This document shows, piece after piece, positions 44,586-52,912 of a stretch of 59,031 bases of DNA. The position numbers and the translations under genes are program-made. Position 1 is the first letter of the stretch, and each line of letters starts with the position of its first letter. Below the pieces are notes generated by a model, which saw only the letters and a list, made by a program, of their open reading frames with translations, did no database searches and had not been told where the DNA came from. This DNA is from a virus. Location: positions 1 through 59,031 of IMG/VR virus record IMGVR_UViG_3300009103_000035. The stretch is one strand, 5' to 3'.

Positions 44586-44907
44586 TTTTGAAAGAATGAA
44601 TAATGCGACAATGAGAGCGCAAGAGGCCAAGAAAAAAGAATGCGTAGCTTGTCCAAAGTGTAGCTCACAATGGTTTCAGCAATTTAGAGTGGGGCGTTTT
44701 GTTTCTGATCACAATGTGATTTTAGGACAAGAAGTCCCAGGAGTTGCTGGAGAGATGAGCTATGTAGTGTTAAAATGTATACGTTGTGAAGAGCTATTAG
44801 AGCCGCGTATTTTACATTCAACAAGGGATCTAGGAGGAGATGCTTATGATCAATTGTTGGATACACTGGAGGGAGAAGGAGACATAAGATCGAAACCTGA
44901 AGAATAA
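44569..44907 (+). CDS. Zinc-ribbon protein (112 residues)
   Basis: I start at the ATG with GGAAG upstream, inside the end of the preceding gene. A longer in-frame reading from 44452 would overlap that gene by 134 nt. The protein has two Cys pairs, CVACPKCSSQWF and LKCIRCEELL, spaced about 50 residues apart, consistent with a zinc ribbon. Such ribbons in phages often belong to transcription or nucleic-acid-binding proteins. No specific family is recognised. Confidence 0.6.
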   Translation: MQTYTDFERMNNATMRAQEAKKKECVACPKCSSQWFQQFRVGRFVSDHNVILGQEVPGVAGEMSYVVLKCIRCEELLEPRILHSTRDLGGDAYDQLLDTLEGEGDIRSKPEE

Positions 44908-44910
44908 AAT

Positions 44911-45228
44911 ATGCGATTCTATATTAAAAATAAAAATATCTTTCCTATGCCTGGAAATCAACACCTAATCCATTTAGCAACAATTGGATATGGCTTAAGA
45001 GAATTCGTTGTGATGGTTGGAGTAAGGGGAGAGATTAAAGGAAAAGCATATATTGAAGAAGCTGTTTTAAATACAGTAAATTACAAAGAAGATGTATTTG
45101 CAAATTTAAAATTTATTGATGATGATAATCTTGCAAATGATCTAGCTCAATGGGTTATGGACAAAAACCTATTAGATATGAAAGAGAGGGGACATGAAGC
45201 CTTTGAGCAAGGAATAAGACTATGGTAG
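44911..45228 (+). CDS. Uncharacterised protein (105 residues)
   Basis: I do not recognise it. It is soluble, alpha/beta, with an IGYGLREFVVMVGVRGEIKGKAYIEEAV core of strands and an acidic C-terminal helix. There are no metal motifs and no membrane segment. It follows the zinc-ribbon gene by 3 nt and overlaps the next gene by 7 nt, so it belongs to the same transcription unit. Confidence 0.55.
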   Translation: MRFYIKNKNIFPMPGNQHLIHLATIGYGLREFVVMVGVRGEIKGKAYIEEAVLNTVNYKEDVFANLKFIDDDNLANDLAQWVMDKNLLDMKERGHEAFEQGIRLW

Positions 45229-45452
45229 ATAATCAATGGAAGAGTCGTTTTGAAGAAGTTGTTCATGAAAAAAACGACCTAGAATCTCCTGACTTGCTCA
45301 GGAAACGAGAATTAACTTTAATTGTTCTAAAGCATCTTGAGGAAGGTCTAGAAGAACATGAGTATCCAGATTGGGATTCAAATGATTTTGAGGTGAGCAA
45401 GGATGTTGTTACTGCAATATTTGAAGACCCTGAATACTATAAATTTTACTGA
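45222..45452 (+). CDS. Small acidic uncharacterised protein (76 residues)
   Basis: It is a highly acidic, mostly helical protein rich in Glu, Asp and Leu (LTLIVLKHLEEGLEEHEYPDWDS) with an aromatic end (DPEYYKFY). Small acidic proteins of this size in phages often inhibit host enzymes or mimic DNA, but nothing specific supports that here. Its start overlaps the previous stop as ATGGTAG. Confidence 0.5.
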   Translation: MVDNQWKSRFEEVVHEKNDLESPDLLRKRELTLIVLKHLEEGLEEHEYPDWDSNDFEVSKDVVTAIFEDPEYYKFY

Positions 45453-45459
45453 GGATTAA

Positions 45460-46146
45460 ATGTCAAAGAGATGGACAGAAGAAGAGAAAGAAATATTAAC
45501 AAAACTATTAGAGAGACAAGATACTTACACTTATCAAGAACTAGCAGAGGTTTTGTCTCGACCAGTTAGTGGTGTCAGAGCTATCTGCGCACAATTAAAC
45601 CTGCAATCCAGCGTAAAGAGAATTAATTCCAGAGGAGAAGAGATACTTTTTACGCTGTTGCGGGAGATCTATCCTTCATTATCACTACAAAAACAATACC
45701 CTGTAGGAGATAAGCTTCATCTTGATCTCTACATCCCTGATTTAAATTTAGGCTTCGAGTATGATGGGGTACAACATACAGAAGAGAACTCCTTTTTCCA
45801 TAAAAATAAAGATGCCTTTTTACGAGGCAAGATATTAGATGAAAAGAAAGAAGATCTCTGTGCTTCTCAAGGAATCCATTTAATTAGAATAAGTTACGAG
45901 GAAAAGCTGACTAAAGATCTGGTGGAATCTAAAATAGAAGCTATTGGTCCTGGTCCTGGAGCTGGGAATTACTCTAGAGAATTAAGTGCCAAAGAGAAAA
46001 AACAAGTGTATAATAAAAAGTGTTATGAGATGGCAAAAACTAATAGAGATAATTCTGAATATCATAAAGAACTTAAGGAGCGCCAAAGAAATTACAGGAG
46101 GGAAAGATACCTCTACCTCAAGAGTATCAAAAAACAAAATGAATAA
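45460..46146 (+). CDS. HTH plus Vsr/EDxHD-type endonuclease
   Basis: The N-terminal ~50 residues form a SANT/Myb-like helix-turn-helix (KRWTEEEKEILTKLL then SGVRAICAQLNL). The nuclease domain follows, with Glu60/61 (RGEEIL), Asp89 (LHLDLYIP), Glu100-Asp102-His106 (EYDGVQH) and Asp127, ending IHLIRISYEE. This order fits the very-short-patch-repair fold and in particular the EDxHD homing-endonuclease type found in phages. The C-terminal ~60 residues are very basic and probably bind DNA. GAGG lies 5 nt before the ATG. It may be a free-standing homing or repair endonuclease. The same HTH type heads two other enzymes in this window. Confidence 0.75.
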   Translation: MSKRWTEEEKEILTKLLERQDTYTYQELAEVLSRPVSGVRAICAQLNLQSSVKRINSRGEEILFTLLREIYPSLSLQKQYPVGDKLHLDLYIPDLNLGFEYDGVQHTEENSFFHKNKDAFLRGKILDEKKEDLCASQGIHLIRISYEEKLTKDLVESKIEAIGPGPGAGNYSRELSAKEKKQVYNKKCYEMAKTNRDNSEYHKELKERQRNYRRERYLYLKSIKKQNE

Positions 46147-46825
46147 ATATCAAGAAGCTTTAGACTTAATACATATGACAGATGAGATAGATTTAAGTGA
46201 AGAACTTCCTAGACATCCCACAAAAACTTATAAACAAAGAGACCTTTCAAAAATCAAAAGGATAGTTGTCCATACAACTGATTGGACAACCACTCCCCAA
46301 CGAATTGCAGAGTATGATATAGAACCAAATCATATCTCAGATACAGGTTGCGCTGCCATTACCTATCACGATATGATAGGAACTGACGGTGAAAGATATC
46401 ACACACTCCCTTATGAAGAAGTCTCTTGGCATGCTGGCATGTGGAACGGAGGTTCCCTTGCTGTGGCCCTTATTTATCGCTGTAGCAACAAGAAGGGGCA
46501 AGATGTCTATGGCCCTAAGCGTAAACTTTTACACTCATTAGAAGTCCATTGTGGACAAATTTGTTTGAAGTTGGGCTTAACTCCTGATAAGGTCGTTGGG
46601 CATAGAGAATTAAAAGGTACTGGCTGGACAATGTTTAAAGGCAGTAAGCGTTTAAGAAAGACATGTCCAGGACTTAAAGTTGACTTAGACAGATTGAGAG
46701 GAAACATTGCTAGATTTATGCAAATTGTACTTGGAGCTAATGGTTTTTATACAGGTAAAGTCGATGGATTGTTTGGCCCACAATCTAAAAAAGCCCTTCA
46801 ACGTTATCTCTCGCAGGAGTTCTGA
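46139..46825 (+). CDS. N-acetylmuramoyl-L-alanine amidase endolysin with C-terminal peptidoglycan-binding domain
   Basis: I choose the ATG overlapping the previous stop (228 residues). It is an Amidase_2/PGRP-type zinc amidase, with ligands His45 (VVHTTDW), His155 (VGHRELKGTGW) and Cys176 (KTCPGL). The C-terminal ~35 residues (VLGANGFYTGKVDGLFGPQSKKALQRYL) are a peptidoglycan-binding repeat. It cleaves the bond between MurNAc and L-Ala of the cell wall and should lyse the host once a holin or spanin system lets it through. It has no signal peptide, which fits holin-dependent release. The holin- and spanin-like genes are far upstream at 5902-6436. Its neighbours are nucleases and a sigma-like factor. 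Confidence 0.9.
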   Translation: MNKYQEALDLIHMTDEIDLSEELPRHPTKTYKQRDLSKIKRIVVHTTDWTTTPQRIAEYDIEPNHISDTGCAAITYHDMIGTDGERYHTLPYEEVSWHAGMWNGGSLAVALIYRCSNKKGQDVYGPKRKLLHSLEVHCGQICLKLGLTPDKVVGHRELKGTGWTMFKGSKRLRKTCPGLKVDLDRLRGNIARFMQIVLGANGFYTGKVDGLFGPQSKKALQRYLSQEF

Positions 46826-47397
46826 TGTTTAGAGGCAAGGTCAAATGGAGTCCAGTTGAGATAGATTATCTTAAGAAGAATAGAAGTGAGATGTCTATTA
46901 ATCAACTGACTATAGCATTGGCTAAGTCTAGAAATGCTATTAATAAAAAATTAGATGAAATAGATGGTAAAATTACTACCATTAAAAGAAATAAAAAATC
47001 TTACATTGGTAAGAGAAAAGACTTAGACGGGCAGTTCATGCGTTCCAGATGGGAAGCAAACGTAGCTCGTTGGTTAAACTATAAAAACAGGAGATGGGAA
47101 TATGAACCCGAAGTTTTCTTTTTTGATGGCATTAAGCATGGAACTGTTTCTTACTTGCCTGATTTCAAGGTTGGAACCTTATGGCTTGAAGTTAAGGGAC
47201 AGCTTGATCCAAAGGGTAAGACTGCTGTACGCAGATTTAAGAAGTTTTATCCTAAGGAATTTAAGAAACTACGGGCAGTCGTTGGTCGGCGCGGAACTAA
47301 AGCGGATCAATTCTTTATAGATATAGGTGTACCTATTATGGCATACTACAATGAACTCGATAAAAAATATAAAGACACTATCCCTAATTGGGAATAA
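46825..47397 (+). CDS. HTH plus PD-(D/E)XK endonuclease
   Basis: The 190-residue protein begins with the same helix-turn-helix type as the gene two places upstream (VKWSPVEIDYLKKN then SRNAINKKLDEI). The nuclease core has Glu77 (RSRWEANVARWL), Pro112-Asp113 (YLPDFKV) and Glu122-Lys124 (LEVKGQ), the PD-(D/E)XK layout found in phage resolvase- and restriction-like enzymes. GGAG stands 5 nt before the ATG, which overlaps the amidase stop by one base. Likely roles are branch cleavage, host DNA breakdown or homing. I cannot separate these. Confidence 0.75.
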   Translation: MFRGKVKWSPVEIDYLKKNRSEMSINQLTIALAKSRNAINKKLDEIDGKITTIKRNKKSYIGKRKDLDGQFMRSRWEANVARWLNYKNRRWEYEPEVFFFDGIKHGTVSYLPDFKVGTLWLEVKGQLDPKGKTAVRRFKKFYPKEFKKLRAVVGRRGTKADQFFIDIGVPIMAYYNELDKKYKDTIPNWE

Positions 47398-47987
47398 TGA
47401 ATGTTTTAGAAAATTTTAAAGATCTCTTTGAAGATCTAGTCAATATTACTTATGATACCTACTGGGATCAAGAGCTGTATCCAAAAGCTAAGTGCCTAGT
47501 TGCCCTCCAAGAAAATCTTCACGAACTATTTAAAACCAGAAAACGCAGCCTTGTTCTAACAAGGGAAGAGATTGAGCAGCAACTATCCTTGTTGTGGCTT
47601 GGTTATGAAGATCAATATTATTCTAATAAGTCAAAGCCAACCTCAAGTATACGTGGCTATCTTACCTATAGATCTATCTGGGGTATCAGGGATTGGTTAA
47701 AATACGAATTAAATATCATAAGAGAATGTCAATTTGTATATCCTGAAGAAGAGCTAGAATATGACTTTAAAATAGATTTGAATTTTCTAATCAAGGGTGT
47801 TAATTATAATTTGTTAGCAGATCTCTCTCCTTATGAGAGATACTTAATTTTCTTAAGATTTAATGAAGATAAGAATTTAAAAGAAATTGCTCGCATCGTA
47901 CAAAAAGATTCCCGAATGATTAAAAAACATTTAGGTTCAATACTAACAAAGCTAAAGGATAGTAGTCATAATGGATTACAAAATTAA
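47397..47987 (+). CDS. Sigma70-family-like factor, probable phage late sigma
   Basis: I start at the ATG overlapping the previous stop (TAATG), giving 196 residues. The C-terminal ~55 residues match sigma region 4: LSPYERYLIFLRFNED, then a helix-turn-helix LKEIARIVQKDSRMIKKHLGSILTKL. A segment SSIRGYLTYRSIWGIRDWLKYEL near the middle resembles the end of region 2. It would bind host RNA polymerase core and redirect it to phage promoters, as T4 gp55 does for late genes. The AT-rich leaders of the fibre genes, which lack good -35 boxes, are possible targets; this is inference. Region 2 is weak, so a sigma-like regulator is the alternative. Confidence 0.6.
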   Translation: MNVLENFKDLFEDLVNITYDTYWDQELYPKAKCLVALQENLHELFKTRKRSLVLTREEIEQQLSLLWLGYEDQYYSNKSKPTSSIRGYLTYRSIWGIRDWLKYELNIIRECQFVYPEEELEYDFKIDLNFLIKGVNYNLLADLSPYERYLIFLRFNEDKNLKEIARIVQKDSRMIKKHLGSILTKLKDSSHNGLQN

Positions 47988-48198
47988 AAAAACTCAAGAA
48001 GATTTAATGAAAGATAGTTTATCTTATCCTCCAGAACAAACCACTGTTAAAGTGGCTGTTCCGGGGATAAAAAATTTACATATGAAATCAGTAGAAGAGA
48101 TTGCGGATACATTATCTAATGTAATTAGATCTCAAAATAATGTTACTGAAATTCGTTATGTTTTAGGTGAATATATAGAACTTACTGTGGGCTCTTAG
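47971..48198 (+). CDS. Small uncharacterised protein (75 residues)
   Basis: I do not recognise it. It starts within the end of the sigma-like gene (17-nt overlap) and ends 17 nt inside the stop region of the convergent minus-strand gene. The C-terminal half (VEEIADTLSNVIRSQNNVTEIRYVLGEYIELTV) is a helix followed by two strands, like the soluble half of the protein at 37685. No motif suggests a function. Confidence 0.5.
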   Translation: MDYKIKKTQEDLMKDSLSYPPEQTTVKVAVPGIKNLHMKSVEEIADTLSNVIRSQNNVTEIRYVLGEYIELTVGS

Positions 48199-48637
48199 CC
48201 TGCATATCCTGCATTAAGGAAGGGATAAGCTTGTTCCAAGTTTGTTCTAGCTCCTCATCGGTTACTACAGCATTTGCTTTCAGTGTTTCAATGAGTGTTT
48301 GTAGATGTGCTTGCGTGGTCCACTGACCAGCAATAGATGACTCCATACTCTTGATGACACCAACGGTATCATGCTGAAGCATGTCAATAAACTCATCCAT
48401 ATTCTTTAAAGTTTTCTGGATAGAGTTCATCATATTACACATCTCAGGATAGCCTGAATCTGCATCATATGTTTCGATTGCTTTATCAAGCATAGATAAT
48501 CCACCCTTGATTCCTCGCTTAATCATCTCAACATTAATGCCGTCTTTGCCTTCAGGCATTGGCTCTTCATTAAATGAATCCACAATCGAATCCATTTGTT
48601 CTTTTTCTTTATTTGGTAAATCAATTACATTAGACAT
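48182..48637 (-). CDS. Helical uncharacterised protein (151 residues)
   Basis: It is almost wholly alpha-helical, Met-rich and acidic (MEDK-type composition; KTLKNMDEFIDMLQHDTVGVIKSMES), with no Cys pairs or membrane segments. It looks like a coiled-coil structural or scaffold-type protein, but no family is recognised. GAGG stands about 8 nt before the ATG. Its 3' end overlaps the plus-strand gene tail to tail by 17 nt. Confidence 0.6.
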   Translation of the reverse strand: MSNVIDLPNKEKEQMDSIVDSFNEEPMPEGKDGINVEMIKRGIKGGLSMLDKAIETYDADSGYPEMCNMMNSIQKTLKNMDEFIDMLQHDTVGVIKSMESSIAGQWTTQAHLQTLIETLKANAVVTDEELEQTWNKLIPSLMQDMQAKSPQ

Positions 48638-48900
48638 TAATTGTCCTCTTTCTTTGTTGTCTGTTCTTCAAGGAGAACAAGGTACTCTTCCCATGATGAA
48701 ACCCCCTCTTTATAGAGTTGAATTCCATCCATATGAGAATTTAAATCCAAATCAATAGACATGGCTTCTTTGTCTTCTGGTGTGTGTCCAGAGAACCCAC
48801 ACTTCCAACACTCAGGCCAAGCCCAGTTGGTTGATTCATTTATCATAACGACTATAAAATTACCATCACAAATCGGACATTTACGAGATACCTTGCTCAT
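48637..48900 (-). CDS. Zinc-ribbon protein (87 residues)
   Basis: The N-terminal CPICDGNF and CWKCGFSG pairs form a classical zinc ribbon of the kind found in small phage proteins. The C-terminal half is an acidic helical region (LYKEGVSSWEEYLVLLEEQ). AAGG lies 6 nt before the ATG, and its stop overlaps the next gene's start. Role unknown; nucleic-acid or protein binding is possible. Confidence 0.65.
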   Translation of the reverse strand: MSKVSRKCPICDGNFIVVMINESTNWAWPECWKCGFSGHTPEDKEAMSIDLDLNSHMDGIQLYKEGVSSWEEYLVLLEEQTTKKEDN

Positions 48901-48920
48901 ATTACACCTTGAACTTTAAA

Positions 48921-49427
48921 TTATTTTTTTGCTAAACTAGAAATATGCTTTCCAATTAAACTCCATAAACCACCTGCTGATGTAGAGATGGCTAAGGCAT
49001 CTGCTAAAATTCTTTCCCATGGCCAACCAGAAGTCATTCCAACTGCTGCTGAGCCCAAGACTGCAATTCCTGCTGTAATCCAGGGGACTGCATCAGGAGG
49101 GAAAGATGACCAGAAGCTTCTGAGCGTCCAGATAAGAATCATAAGCAACAAGCCCATGACTAACTGGATTTTTCCTGCTTGAATTGCTTCTAGCATTTGC
49201 ACACCTAGTACTACTACCTCATTCATATCATTTCCTTCTGGAATTTCTACTACTAAAGGCTCATTAATAATTGGTAAATTTGTTTGCTTAGTTTCTGAAT
49301 CAGAAATTTCAACAGTAGGTGCTTCTACTTGTGATTGCCAGTCTTCGCTACTGGGAACCTCAGCAATAGCAAATGCTGCTGCAGAAATACCTGCTGTAAA
49401 TAAGCAAATAGTTAATAAATTTTTCAT
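48921..49427 (-). CDS. Exported membrane protein with two transmembrane helices (holin-like?)
   Basis: The 168-residue protein has an N-terminal signal peptide (LLTICLFTAGISAAAFAIA) and an acidic, Pro/Glu-rich periplasmic stretch to about residue 70. Then come hydrophobic helices at about 90-107 (IQLVMGLLLMILIWTL) and 117-135 (WITAGIAVLGSAAVGM). The C-terminus is amphipathic. Such an arrangement occurs in phage proteins annotated as holins, but the cleavable signal and long acidic region are not typical. GGAG lies 5 nt before the ATG. Confidence 0.55.
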   Translation of the reverse strand: MKNLLTICLFTAGISAAAFAIAEVPSSEDWQSQVEAPTVEISDSETKQTNLPIINEPLVVEIPEGNDMNEVVVLGVQMLEAIQAGKIQLVMGLLLMILIWTLRSFWSSFPPDAVPWITAGIAVLGSAAVGMTSGWPWERILADALAISTSAGGLWSLIGKHISSLAKK

Positions 49428-49428
49428 T

Positions 49429-49881
49429 TTAACTCCTAACCTTGGGCTTCTTAGTTTTTCCTTTGGGAATAAAGCCTGGTTTTTTATAGTTTCCTTTGTG
49501 AGGAATCACGAATCTGACTCCTCCCGTGGGATCTTCTATATCTTTTTCATATCGTGGAATGATATGTATATGAAGATGGTCTATAGTCTGTCCAGCAGCT
49601 TTACCCAAGTTCATTCCAATATTATATCCATCAGGATTGTGAAGCTTATCCAGTATAGTCTTTATCGAATGCAAGGCAAGGAAGGTAGAGATGAATGTTC
49701 TTAATGGTAGGTCAAAGAGAGAAGCCATGTGCTCCTTAGGAATAAGCAACACATGGCCTTTATTTACAGGATATTTATCATAAATGGCAAAGAAATATTT
49801 ATCTTCCCAGAGAATTTTTCTATCAGGTTTACAAAATATGCAATCAGATCGTGCACTTATCTGAGTCGCAGTATTTGCCAC
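49429..49881 (-). CDS. HIT-family nucleotide hydrolase
   Basis: The histidine-triad motif HLHIHIIP (His102, 104, 106 from my chosen start) is preceded by CIFCK near the N-terminus and an NKGHVLLIPKEHM strand, as in HIT hydrolases that cleave nucleoside phosphoramidates or dinucleoside polyphosphates. The start is uncertain: no ATG lies near the CIFC motif, so I use a GTG overlapping the RNR stop by 38 nt. An ATG at 49950 or 49983 would overlap the RNR gene by more than 100 nt. It lies next to the RNR in the nucleotide-metabolism group, and its basic C-terminus (KPGFIPKGKTKKPKVRS) is unusual. Confidence 0.8.
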   Translation of the reverse strand: MANTATQISARSDCIFCKPDRKILWEDKYFFAIYDKYPVNKGHVLLIPKEHMASLFDLPLRTFISTFLALHSIKTILDKLHNPDGYNIGMNLGKAAGQTIDHLHIHIIPRYEKDIEDPTGGVRFVIPHKGNYKKPGFIPKGKTKKPKVRS

Positions 49882-51832
49882 CTGCTTCAGTGTTTGTATC
49901 GCCTTCTTGCTGTAAGAAGACTGGTTTAATCTTCTTTGCAGCAGCTTCATACTCTTCTCTAGTAATCGGTTGAATAGGGGCATGTTTATATCCGTGTTCT
50001 ATAAACGGAAGAAAGCTAATTGATTTCAATTTATGATCATAAAGTTCTAAGATCTTTTTGATATCTTTAGCTTCTTCTGGTTTAAAGTTTATCGTAACAG
50101 ATACTTGATTGTCTGCCCAGTAGTGTTGCATCTGTGCAGCAATTTCAACTTGTTCCCAGATGGTTAAGTTCTGTACAGATCTAGAAAAGTTTTCTTCCTT
50201 AACTGGGAAGTAAACAATTGCTGTTGTCTCTGTTTCCCCTTGTTCTATTCTGTATCCAGCATTTCGAAGCGCCGCAGTGATAGCTGAGCCCTTGTCAAAT
50301 CTAATTGTTCTCCAGTAGTACTCCGAATATGGGAAATGAATTCCATGAGTAGAACCGGGGAGAAGTGATACAGTTCCAGATGGTTTAACAGATGTGACTT
50401 TAATCGACTCAGGTACACACAACCATCTACTGTAAATCCTGTCCAGATTTCTGATATATTGGTATCCTTCATCGCACCATCGAAAATGTTCGCGTATGCC
50501 GTGTCTCGTAAATGATTGGGCAACTCCAGACTGAGAAGTCCCAATTCGTCTGTTTCGTAACATAACAGCATTTGTACGTTCGTTGTGTGTCTTAACGAGA
50601 GTAACAGTTTTCGCGTATAGATAGGCAAATTTAAGAGTTCTTTGATACTCGTCAAATGATCCATGTCTTGCGGGGAAAGTTTCTACTAAGCAGCATAACT
50701 CATACGACTCCAGAGATTGTTCGGAACATGGGTTAGCTCCTTCGACTAGCATGTCTTTGTAGTCTGGTGGATCACACATCCGACCATACTCTCTTGCTGT
50801 CTTAAGCCAGAAGTATCCAGGCTCACCATTCTTTGCTGTAATATTAGCAAGATTAGAATAGTTTGAGCCCACGTCAACGAATACACTATTGTTGCTTGTC
50901 CAACGCCATTTATCAAGCATTTCTTGATTAACTTCTGGATCTTTTAATCTTAAAAATTCCTCATCATTTGCTTCACCAAACATAATTTCAGCTGAACGTC
51001 TTACATTTCCACTGACTACACACCGACCAATAGCATTAAAGATATCTACAATAGCTGTGCTGTTGATCTGCTCTCCAATGATGGGATTAAGAATATCTTG
51101 TAAATCCTGGACAAGTCTTTCTAATGGAGCCGGTCCAGAGGAAGTTCCTCCGAATCCCTTGATGGGCTGTCCATAGGGTCTAATTTGATCGTAGCTGATG
51201 TTTGAGGGCAACATACCCTTTCCTACGTAGCTATTAAGAACGTCTCTTATAAGCTCAACCCAGCCCTCTCTGGTGTCTGTTACGGTGTATAGTTCTTTAC
51301 CTGGTTTAGGTTTTCGAATTTTTACCTTGCCTACCCCTTTGGTATCACCACCTACACCCACTCCTAGCATGCTCATGTCCATGAGAAAGCAGAATGGGTC
51401 AGCAAAGTCAGTTGAAAGCGCCTTTGTGCTGACAAAGGAGCAGTTATTTAGACAGGCTCCACCTTTTTTCCATAGGAATTCCGTTCCCATCATCCATAAG
51501 CCCCTTCCGGGGGGTAGAAATTTAAAGTCCCAGATTAATTTAAACATTTCCTGGGCAGATTTCTGTGCTTTATTAGCATTCCATGGGAGACCTAGCTTCT
51601 TACAGTGGTAACGTTGAATAGTATAGGTTCCTTCTACTACTCTCTTAACTGTTTCCCACCACTCTTCTGATCGATTCTCTTCTAGGATTGGTCTGGCATA
51701 TGTTCTTTTGTAAGTAACATATCCAATAGGACCCCAGTCTGGTTGTTGTCCTTCGTATTCTTTCATAAAATTTTCATTTAAATTAAACTTAGAAGCTGAA
51801 AGCTCCTTGGGGGCGAATGCTTGATCTGACAT
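49844..51832 (-). CDS. nrdJ: Class II (adenosylcobalamin-dependent) ribonucleoside-triphosphate reductase
   Basis: The 662-residue protein matches the monomeric Lactobacillus-type enzyme. The N-terminus has GPIGYVTYKRTYAR, and the redox Cys131 lies in NNCSFVST with its partner Cys380 (ELCCLVE). The catalytic Cys369 and Glu371 are in NPCSEQ. PSGTVSLLPGSTHGIHFPY forms part of the phosphate site, and the C-terminal CDSDKC pair (655, 660) transfers electrons from thioredoxin. It reduces NTPs to dNTPs and needs vitamin B12 cofactor, so it depends on host cobalamin but not on oxygen. GAGG lies 6 nt before the ATG. It sits with the MazG-like, PhoH and HIT genes upstream and downstream. Confidence 0.95.
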   Translation of the reverse strand: MSDQAFAPKELSASKFNLNENFMKEYEGQQPDWGPIGYVTYKRTYARPILEENRSEEWWETVKRVVEGTYTIQRYHCKKLGLPWNANKAQKSAQEMFKLIWDFKFLPPGRGLWMMGTEFLWKKGGACLNNCSFVSTKALSTDFADPFCFLMDMSMLGVGVGGDTKGVGKVKIRKPKPGKELYTVTDTREGWVELIRDVLNSYVGKGMLPSNISYDQIRPYGQPIKGFGGTSSGPAPLERLVQDLQDILNPIIGEQINSTAIVDIFNAIGRCVVSGNVRRSAEIMFGEANDEEFLRLKDPEVNQEMLDKWRWTSNNSVFVDVGSNYSNLANITAKNGEPGYFWLKTAREYGRMCDPPDYKDMLVEGANPCSEQSLESYELCCLVETFPARHGSFDEYQRTLKFAYLYAKTVTLVKTHNERTNAVMLRNRRIGTSQSGVAQSFTRHGIREHFRWCDEGYQYIRNLDRIYSRWLCVPESIKVTSVKPSGTVSLLPGSTHGIHFPYSEYYWRTIRFDKGSAITAALRNAGYRIEQGETETTAIVYFPVKEENFSRSVQNLTIWEQVEIAAQMQHYWADNQVSVTINFKPEEAKDIKKILELYDHKLKSISFLPFIEHGYKHAPIQPITREEYEAAAKKIKPVFLQQEGDTNTEAGGKYCDSDKCTI

Positions 51833-51833
51833 G

Positions 51834-52055
51834 TTATTCCTCTAGGTCTAAAATTATTTGTTTGAATCTATCAATTCTGGAGGTATCTGACTTTGAAGAT
51901 GTTCCTCTGATTCTTGCAGTTGTTCCATCAGAAGTTCTATAAATATAAATAACGTCTTCATTGGGTAGCGTGGAGGAAGTTACGGATAAAACTTTTGTTC
52001 CTAGACTGCTAATGTCTATGTACGAAAAATTATCGTAATCATAATCTCCTGCCAT
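51834..52055 (-). CDS. Small uncharacterised protein (73 residues)
   Basis: It is a soluble beta-rich protein (DYDYDNFSYIDISSLG, then VIYIYRTSDGTTARIRG) ending in a helix FKQIILDLEE. No family is recognised. It starts at an ATG with AGG upstream, overlapping the PhoH-like stop by one base. It lies between the RNR and PhoH genes in a tight series. Confidence 0.55.
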   Translation of the reverse strand: MAGDYDYDNFSYIDISSLGTKVLSVTSSTLPNEDVIYIYRTSDGTTARIRGTSSKSDTSRIDRFKQIILDLEE

Positions 52056-52909
52056 TATACCTCAAAAACATCTGCAAACAGTTGGCTCACTGGGCTACGT
52101 TCACTTTTTATCAGCTCAAGTGAAGCAACAAAGGGGCTCTTTTGGGCACCTTTTGAATTCACAAATTTATAGATGCCTGTTTTTTCTATTTCAATTTTCT
52201 CATCTCTTTGTCCTAGGTCGCCCATGATAACAAGTTTACTGCCCTCTGCAACCCTGGTTCCTAAAGTAACCATCTCATGATAGTCAAGAGTTTGTACTTC
52301 ATCAGCAATAATAAAGGCGTCATGCCATGAAGCTCCTCTAATTAACTGTATAGGAATAAACTCAATTCTATATTGGTGCACTAGGTCAACAACTGCATTT
52401 GGGTTTCCCCCGAGCATGAACTCTAGGTTACATAAATAGTTCTGTAGATATGGTCTAAACTTTTCATCCACATCTCCAGGTAATGCACCTAAGCCATGCT
52501 TTCCAACCCAGCTCATTGGTCTGGTAAGAATAATTCTTTGATATTTTTCTCTGTCCATTGCCTCTATTGCAGCAGCTAGAGTCAATAATGTTTTTCCTGT
52601 TCCCGCACGTCCTGTCAATGTGACGACTTTAATTTCATCATCAAGGAGCGCATCCATTGCCATACGTTGTTCTTTATTTCTCGGATAAAGATTTTGACAT
52701 GAGATATTTACATCAAGAAGAATAAGCTCTCCCTTTTCTACCTTAGCTAAGGCGGAAGAGCTTTGTCCCGTAATATCTTTACATACAACGTATAGATTTT
52801 CGGGACAGTCTCGGACTTCCTCCCAAAGAGGAATAACTTTATTCTCATATAAAGAATTAATAACAGATTGTTCTACTTCTAGAACTTTAACACCAGTGTA
52901 AGCTTCCAC
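52055..52909 (-). CDS. phoH: PhoH-like ATPase
   Basis: The 284-residue protein starts with GTG. The C-terminal two-thirds is the PhoH ATPase, with Walker A GRAGTGKT (100-107), RPMSWVG, a Walker B-like FIIADEVQTL, and a GDLGQRD sensor. The first ~80 residues resemble the linker found before the ATPase in two-domain PhoH2/YlaK proteins, but no PIN nuclease domain is present here or in the gene upstream. Many phages carry phoH; the role is unclear and may be RNA metabolism. It lies between the MazG-like gene (3 nt upstream) and a small gene. Confidence 0.92.
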   Translation of the reverse strand: MEAYTGVKVLEVEQSVINSLYENKVIPLWEEVRDCPENLYVVCKDITGQSSSALAKVEKGELILLDVNISCQNLYPRNKEQRMAMDALLDDEIKVVTLTGRAGTGKTLLTLAAAIEAMDREKYQRIILTRPMSWVGKHGLGALPGDVDEKFRPYLQNYLCNLEFMLGGNPNAVVDLVHQYRIEFIPIQLIRGASWHDAFIIADEVQTLDYHEMVTLGTRVAEGSKLVIMGDLGQRDEKIEIEKTGIYKFVNSKGAQKSPFVASLELIKSERSPVSQLFADVFEV

Positions 52910-52912
52910 TAG

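Noticed and set aside
49429-49983. 184-residue form of the HIT protein
   Set aside because: The extra N-terminal part overlaps the RNR coding end by about 140 nt and has no HIT-family features; a shorter GTG start is preferred.
50245-50664. 139-codon minus-strand frame inside the ribonucleotide reductase gene
   Set aside because: It is a shifted frame of the conserved RNR catalytic region; the RNR frame carries all motifs.
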